From NCBI GenBank assembly GCA_032718565.1, contig JAVGVS010000293.1, positions 67,501 to 131,500 of the forward strand: 64,000 bases of DNA. Reading direction: 5' to 3'. Below are positions 57,640-64,000 of this stretch, piece after piece. Source of the DNA: Distichodus sexfasciatus (lineage: Eukaryota; Chordata; Actinopteri; Characiformes; Distichodontidae). The translations under genes were made by a program, and so were the position numbers. Under the pieces are notes generated by a model. It saw only the letters and a program-made list of their open reading frames with translations. It searched no databases and was not told the origin of the DNA. Position 1 is the stretch's first letter. Every line of letters starts with the position of its first letter.

Positions 57640-58330
57640 AGATTCAAGATTCTTTATTTGTCACGTGCAAGTTACAAGGTACAACATGCAGTGAAATGTA
57701 TCCTGATCCGCTCTTTTAACTGTGCAATAGACAAGGAAGATAGAGACGCAATACAAACTTACAAACATAAATACTAACTTAAATACGGAGGTTGGGGTAA
57801 CAGGACAAAAATAAAACTATATATTATACAATAAGGAACATAAATTTAAATGTGCAAACCTGAGATTGTAAAAATTGTAAAAATGTGCTAGGGCAGAACA
57901 GGTGCAAAGAGATGATTTTTTAAAGTGCCAAGTGCAGCTGCAGCATTGTACATAGCAGAGTAGAGCATGTGACAATGAAGTGGCAACCAGTATAAGTTAT
58001 CGTAACAATAAGAGGTATGTATTAGCAGCATATAATAACATATAATAACATGGACATTTACAGTATAGTTATCGTAACAATACGATATGAGGTATGTAAT
58101 AGCAGCATGTAATAACATGGACATTTACAGTACAAGTTATTGTAACAACGAGGTATGTATTAGCAGCATATAATAACAGAACTGAGACTTAGAAAGGCAT
58201 GTCCTGGTTAAGGAAACGGATGGCCTGAGGATAGAAACTCCTCCTGAGTCTCTCTGTTTTGGGCATGATGGTGCGGAACCTTCTGCCTGATTGCAGAAGA
58301 TGAAAAAGTCTGTTGTATATTCAGATTCTT
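57640..58330 (-). mobile_element. LINE-like 3' region, reverse orientation, carrying a minisatellite
   Basis: On the + strand: ttcaagattctttatttgtcac and tacaacatgcagtgaaatgt, then ggcctgaggatagaaactcc tcctgag and gcggaaccttctgcctgatt. These blocks are typical of a repeated fish LINE tail read in reverse. Confidence 0.55.
57993..58181. repeat. About 67-bp minisatellite (three units)
   Basis: Unit: agttatcgtaacaata, gaggtatgtattagcagcat, ataataacatggacatttac agta. The first unit has an extra ataataac; the third is truncated. Confidence 0.8.
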
Positions 58331-58343
58331 TGCACAATAATTT

Positions 58344-58602
58344 GGGCCGGTTGGTAGCGTAACGGTTAGGGAGTTTGTCCCGTGATCTGAGCGACACTGT
58401 TTCAAGTCCCCGACTAGTAGGGGTACCACTGAGGTACTTATCAGCAAGGTGCCGTCCAAATGCACTGCTCCCGGGCACTGCCAAAAAAGCTACCCACTAC
58501 TCCTTTGAGGATGGGTCAAATGCAGAGGTCACGTTTCATTGTGCTGCACTGTGTACTGTGCTGTGGTGTGTTCACAATCACAAATAATCACTCACTCACT
58601 TA
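58344..58602 (+). mobile_element. tRNA-derived SINE, copy 4
   Basis: ggttggtagcgtaacggtta gggagtttg, a mutated B box (gtttcaagtccccgac), ggtcaaatgcagaggtcacg and the tail gtgttcacaatcacaaataatcact. Confidence 0.75.
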
Positions 58603-58779
58603 AATATTTGGTGTTCTCTCTCTAAATTCTCTTGAGGGAAAAATGAGGAAAGTCTATACCTCCAGCACATTTTGTTTGCTTTGAATTCTCTCAAGATGTG
58701 AAAAAAAGTCCATACTTCCATCACATGTTGATTGTTTCATTTCATACATATTATGGTGGTACACAGAGAAAAATAATTA

Positions 58780-59295
58780 CAAATATAGCTGCAAGCGGCA
58801 ACGTAGGGGGTTCAAGCACAAGTCGCAAAAAGCAGCACAAAATGGTCAGTGACCATCAGCAGTGTCTGTGCATGTGTGTAGAACAATTAAGTGAAATGAC
58901 ATAAGGTAAAATCACATAATTACATTAATCATATCGACATAAGGAGTTAGAATGTAGAAAGTATCAAATAAAGTGAAATGACAGGAAAAATTGTAAAAAT
59001 ACGATCAGAAATTTGTGACTTGGTAGTGAAGCTTCTTTTTTTTTTGTTATGACAGCTTCAAGTTGTGTTTATAAAAAATCTAACCTCTAACAGTGTTCAT
59101 ATGTAACTGACATCACATACATTTATTTTGCATTTTAGCGCCCATAATTCTAAAAGGTCTGTTATGACATCACATCAATTTATGTAGTATTTTAGTGCCC
59201 CCTAGAGGTCAAAACGCACTTTCCTTTGCGATAGTGCCAATTATAGGCCAATCACTATGATTTTTGGCCTATGGCGAGATGCACACCATTAATAT
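58780..59295. repeat. Fish repeat with atagctgcaagcggcaacg head
   Basis: aaatatagctgcaagcggca acgta...ggttcaagca, with a distal block gtgccccctagaggtc and caattataggccaatcacta, both common in teleost repeats. Confidence 0.45.
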
Positions 59296-60404
59296 CTGCG
59301 GTGACACAAGTTATTCTCTGAAATAAATGGAGCTGAGCTCGAGCTTTGTACCTTCATTAAGATAATTAGAGTTGAATGTAAATTTATAAAGTTAAAATTC
59401 AACAACAAGCCTTACACATCATCAGAGATTACACGTCACGTAACCCTGTAGCGGAACAGGCAATGGAGCAGACCAAAACTGGCCCATAGTAACAGGTAAA
59501 GCTTCAAATCAATATCTCTTAAGCCAGGGTTCTGATAACCCCCAGCCGCCACCTCAAAAGAACATCGTGTTAACAGGACAAAGCTGCAGCCCTGTGAAGG
59601 ATAAATTACACATTTCCCCTCAGCACCATGGACAAATGAGAACCACACAGATGGCACTTTAGATTTCGGTCAACTAAAATGTGTAGAAAGGTCACGTAAG
59701 TCTTTGGTCATGAGGTCTTCAATTTGCAAAATTCTAATTTGTTGTTTGTTATCAAGTTATTTACCATGATCGGAAAGATATAACTATTCTTTATTCTAAC
59801 AGAGATATGGGATTTGGCTTAATGCTGAAAGAATAATGGGCAGGCACAGCCTTCATTGGTGCTGCCCTTTAATATCAGCGAGTCTAACATTTGATTAGTG
59901 AACTCAGCATGGGCTTTGATGAACTGCGGTTCTCCGAACTGGAAAATAAATCCGATTGAAGCGTTTGTGGCAAATTAAAGATTAGTTTGCATGCTAATAA
60001 TCCAGAGTGAATATAATCATTTATTTAAGAAACATCAGTAGGGGAAATTATGTTTAATTCGGCATTTAATATTTTTAATCAAGTTTTAGATGATTTTTCG
60101 TCTTAAAATCAGCGAATGCTGTGTGGCAATATTGCAGCAGGCAAACTGAGAACCGTGATTTGTGGAATGACAGGAAGTAAAAGCAAAGCATAAGAGAGAG
60201 GTCTACGATATATGGACTGGAGATGTAAAATGTAAAAATGTAAAAAAAATTCATGGTATTGAAACAAATTTGCCAACGGTGGATTTTAATATCGCTCTTT
60301 AAGATACATGATGAACATATAAAAATATTCATTTGACATAATGGGATACATAGTACTTCTTATGAATTTATGCCTAAGTTGAATGCCTTCTTGCATCTAC
60401 AATG

Positions 60405-60630
60405 GGGAGTTAGTAGCATAACGGTTAGGGAGTTCACCCTGTGATCGGAAGGTTGCTGGTTCGAATCCCAGACCGGTAAAGGTACCACTTTCACTGCTGC
60501 CCAGGTACTGCTTATGTCAGTTGCCCACTGCTCCTTCATGGATAGGTCAAATGCAAAGGTCATATTTGGTTGTGGTGCACTGTGTGCTGTGCTAAGGTGT
60601 GTTCACAATGACAAATAATCACTCACTTAA
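60405..60630 (+). mobile_element. tRNA-derived SINE, copy 5 (best preserved head)
   Basis: ggggagttagtagcataacg gttagggagttc, intact B box ggttcgaatcccagaccgg, gtcaaatgcaaaggtcat and the tail gtgttcacaatgacaaataatcact. A and B boxes are tRNA-like, but there is no functional tRNA fold beyond the head. Confidence 0.8.
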
Positions 60631-60716
60631 AAAAACTCTTATATTTCCCAATGTATACATCTGTACCTGTTAGATGATGCACCATGGGTTTGGTGGTGGT
60701 TGAGTTTTAGAATATT

Positions 60717-60966
60717 TGTGACCCGATCTGCCGTAATGAGTCGGAAGTCGGTGTTCTATTTATTTAGATACGGGCCGATTATGTTGACAAACATCAAAAA
60801 TATCAATTTTTCTTTTTTGGTCTTACATGAAAGAAAAGGTCTTCAAAATTAATCTGGTCTCCAAAAAAGAAAAATCAATATTTTTGTGATGTTTTTCAAC
60901 ATAATCAGCCCGTATCTAAATAAATATAACGCCGACTTCCGACTCATTACGGCAGATCGGGTCACA
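60717..60966. mobile_element. Near-perfect hairpin MITE (about 105-bp arms)
   Basis: The left arm tgtgacccgatctgccgtaa tgagtcggaagtcgg...cttttttgg (60717-60821) is almost exactly complementary to the right arm ccaaaaaagaaaa...cgggtcaca (to 60966). The loop is about 40 bp. The arms differ at only a few positions. No coding capacity. Confidence 0.8.
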
Positions 60967-60999
60967 TTTGCGATCAAGAGATCTTGGTTCAAGTTTGAG

Positions 61000-61095
61000 A
61001 CCTTGAACCATGCTCTTAATTCCAGATTTCTCCAAGCAGACTGATCATGTACTTAGGAAATGAAAGTCACCCTGGATAAGAGCATCTACTAAAAG
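61000..61095. repeat. Fish interspersed repeat fragment (ctggataagagcatctactaaa)
   Basis: caccctggataagagcatct actaaaagc is the conserved 3' block of the family noted at 7772-7905. Confidence 0.55.
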
Positions 61096-63360
61096 CTGTA
61101 ACTATGACTGTCCATAAATATTACTCTCATATTTACTGTATGTGATCAAATGAAACCATGTGAGTAAATGACAGTATTTACAGTATAATCACAAAAGTAC
61201 TACAACCACCTGTAGCATGGAATCTAGCTGAGCACGACTGGCACTGCTTCCTGTTGGAGGTCAATCTAAAGTAATGCTGGTCAATATTTACCTCATAAAT
61301 ACAGACGTTATGAAAGAGCTGCCCATCACGCCTGCTCATACTCCCTACGACACTGCATTTGCGGCTCACAGCAAACAGCAAACGGCTTGCTTGACATGTC
61401 TTGCAGGCAGCATGTGTTTTTGTTCACACTCCCTGACTGGTAGGTGCTGTAGACAGCAGGAGGGAGCTGGCAAAAAATCTGTTGTGAAAAGTCAATCGTT
61501 TCATAGAGCAAACGTATAAAAAGTCTTTCTGAGCTATTCTTTACATCTCAATTATTACCAAACTTCTTCTCTCAGAGGACCTCAAAGGACCTTTGTGTTA
61601 TGTGACCATAAATCCCCAATAATTAAAGTGTTCTAATTGTACCAAATCAGAAGAACTAACTTCTACCTTACACCTAGAGTTAGGGTTGCTTTTAAGGATT
61701 TTTTTTGTTATTAAGGGAACAATTAATGTCCAATTCATTTTATTTATTTCATTTTTATGTTTAGCCAGAAAACCCATATTAACAACCTAGCTCTAGTCAA
61801 ACTCATCAGCTATGTTAACATTACATATACTGTATATATAATGGTTTTTTATTTCTTATGCGGCACAGTTACATGAATAAATGATAATTTATGAGCATTT
61901 CATGAATAAGAAGTCTAAAGTGTACACCACACAGACTACATTAGGCTATGTAACAACGTAAAATGCATTTGATTTAAATTCAAGGGTTAGGTTTAAATTC
62001 AGTTTTATAACATATCTTTATATGTTTTCTATGTGTAACCGTGATCTGATTATAAAATCTTGTCAAACTGAGCTGTAATAGCACAGTCATCATGAACACG
62101 AACTCCCGCAATCTGGTGGGTCACATTGTGACTCAGGTGTGCAAGTAATGCTGAGCAATAATGAAGCTGAAGTGCTGAGAGCAGATGTTTTTGAACACTG
62201 CAAACTACACCACAGATTTATTGCTCCTTACAAGTAGTATTCCTGTTTCTTTTATGTGCAATAAAGGCACACAGCAGTAAAAGTACCAGAATTCTCGGTG
62301 TGGGAAGTGAGAAAGTGTCTAATCATCTGTATCGCACCAGGATACATTCACAGCCAACGCAGGTGGTGTGAAGACTACCGCTCTAGGTTCATATTAATTT
62401 ACAAGTTGTGAAAAGGTGAGAAGAGTCTGTGTCTTTATCGAGCTCCCATCCTCCAGTGGCTGGAGTGAGGGCAAGTTTGTCCAACATGGTTTTTACAGAC
62501 TACAGTATTTATGCCATGCCTTGGCATACATGCTTTCCATAAATGAACAAAGACATTGCATCCAATGTGCTTTATTCAGACTTTTTAACTTTTCAAAACA
62601 TAAAAATATGAACAAATGGGGTTAAAGATCAAGCTTTTTTGCTCAAATGGAGGCATAATTATGTGCATAGAAAATGAAGAGGCCAGCAGCAGACAAACGG
62701 GGAACATGCCTGGAAAGTAGATCAAGTTGCAACTGTCTCGGAACAGCGGTCCACCACGAGTTCAGCTGGAAGCTTTTTGAAAACACACATAACTATGCAG
62801 ACTGACAAATGAGGGCAATTTTTCTTCAGATTGTCACTAATCAGTGTTTTATATCAGCTGCCCGGGCTCTTCCCCAACAAAGCAGGATGTCTGGCGTGCA
62901 GCTGATCCGTGATTACTGTGCATTCCCAGAGGCTCTGAGTCACACAGATCTCTCCAGCATTCCTGCCTCGTGCCATGTGGCCAGGCCTGAACCACGCCGG
63001 GGTTAACTGCCAATCTCGATGGATCAGGAAGAACAGGAGGACAGGGGAGGCATTTACAGTGGATTCGCAGCGGAGCCGAAAAGGCTTTATGGTCTCTCCA
63101 GTGTCCCTAGAGGTTGCCCTGTGTCACAATCACATCATTGCCGGGACAGATTTACTCCTGTGAGCTTGATTTTATCTTTATCTGGGCCTCTACAGCTGCA
63201 AATCCCATAATACGGTCGTACTGACTCAGAATCTGAAGTTTCACCTCCAGCCTCCAGATAAAACGCCCCAAATTTTCTCATTTTGTATCAGACATTAGCC
63301 TCTGCTTATTACCAGGTGCATAACCGAGAGCTTTAAAGGGGCAATATAAACACGGATAGT
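61096..63360. other. Intergenic DNA
   Basis: Mostly unique. A GC-richer patch at 62,860-63,170 has several short open frames but no recognisable protein. Confidence 0.4.
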
Positions 63361-63369
63361 AATGTGTCC

Positions 63370-63560
63370 AAGAAACTGTGTTTATTGAGAACGTTAAAGT
63401 AAATAAACCCATATTTAAGTAAAGATTCCAATATTAAGTAAAGGAAAATGACTCCAGTAGAAGTTACAAGTCACCCATTAGGATATTACTTAAGGCAATA
63501 AAGTTACTAATATTAAAAGTACTAAAGTATAAGAGACACCAATGTTAAATACTTTATGTT
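63370..63560. repeat. Fish repeat rich in aagtaaag/aagtact motifs
   Basis: tgactccagtagaagttaca agtcacccattaggatattac and taaaagtactaaagtataag resemble a common fish element; an inverse relative is at 42,930-43,130. Confidence 0.45.
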
Positions 63561-63854
63561 TCTTATTTTCATAATAGGATGGCAAAACTCATATTCCTTT
63601 AATTCCAAAAATGAGGACCAGACTATGGCAAAAACTAACAGAACCTGCTAGAGCATGTTTTAACAAGTCAGTTCATAAAAGCCTGTTTCGTTTTCAGTTT
63701 CCAAAATAATACAATGTTTTTGTCTCACAGCAGAAATTATTGGCACACAAAATGTAACAAGTAATGACTTGTTAGGGGAAATACGCTGGAGTTCATTACT
63801 ACATTCATTCAGTTGCTAACACAGATAATTCTTCATGTTTCAGTATAGTAATGT

Positions 63855-64000
63855 TAGTAGAGGTCGACTGATACTGGATTTTAAGGGTTGCTGTCGATAC
63901 CGATTATTGCTATTTAACGGGGCTGATGACCGATATTTGTAACCAATACGCAGAAAAACAAAAACTGTCGAAATTTTGAATTTTACACGTCAAGCTCAGC
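63855..64000. mobile_element. DNA-transposon end cut by the window edge (agaggtcgactgatactgg)
   Basis: gtagaggtcgactgatactg gattttaagg, then cgataccgattattgc and gatgaccgatatttgtaacc, match a repeated fish element that begins agaggtcgaccgat. It continues beyond 64,000. Confidence 0.45.

Noticed and set aside
60405..60480. tRNA gene (A and B boxes present)
   Set aside because: Head of a tRNA-derived SINE: it is followed by the shared SINE body and tail found in four other copies, and no full cloverleaf could be drawn.
1..64000. CRISPR arrays, operons, phage or other prokaryotic systems
   Set aside because: Spliced vertebrate genes and fish repeats throughout; tandem repeats found are microsatellites or minisatellites without unique spacers.

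Overview
The window is nuclear DNA of a ray-finned (teleost) fish. Genes are split by GT-AG introns, intergenic and intronic DNA is full of fish-type interspersed repeats (tRNA-derived SINEs, MITEs, LINE 3' ends) and CA, TA and CT microsatellites, and three vertebrate genes are recognisable. I cannot name the species.

Layout: (i) 1-430, the last coding exon of LSM4 on the + strand. (ii) 1.8-12.0 kb, RAB3A on the - strand, complete: four coding exons give exactly 220 codons plus stop, with a long 3' UTR to the left and a CpG-rich candidate promoter at 11.1-12.06 kb. (iii) 12.6-15.1 kb, probable PDE4C 3' UTR. (iv) 15.13-53.55 kb, PDE4C on the - strand. Fourteen common coding exons run from UCR1 to the stop codon. 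At least three alternative N-terminal exons (53.5, 45.3 and 37.9 kb) all end in the phase needed by the common UCR1 exon. The longest reconstructed isoform is 744 residues, and every metal, catalytic and nucleotide-selectivity residue I checked is present at a constant offset of 221 from PDE4D2 numbering. (v) 53.6-54.15 kb, probable promoter and leader. (vi) 54.2-64 kb, intergenic DNA with SINEs, a minisatellite, a near-perfect 250-bp hairpin element and other repeats; no gene was found.

RAB3A controls synaptic-vesicle exocytosis as a small GTPase. PDE4C hydrolyses cAMP. They are not an operon, but the RAB3-PDE4 pairing recurs in vertebrate genomes and is likely an old linkage. LSM4 converges tail-to-tail on RAB3A here, unlike the human order.

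I found no bacterial system, CRISPR array or undescribed protein machine. The most useful new observations are the alternative PDE4C first exons (one with an N-terminus I do not recognise), a candidate internal promoter for short PDE4C forms, and several well-bounded mobile elements, including a nested insertion whose empty site can be read from a related copy elsewhere in the window.
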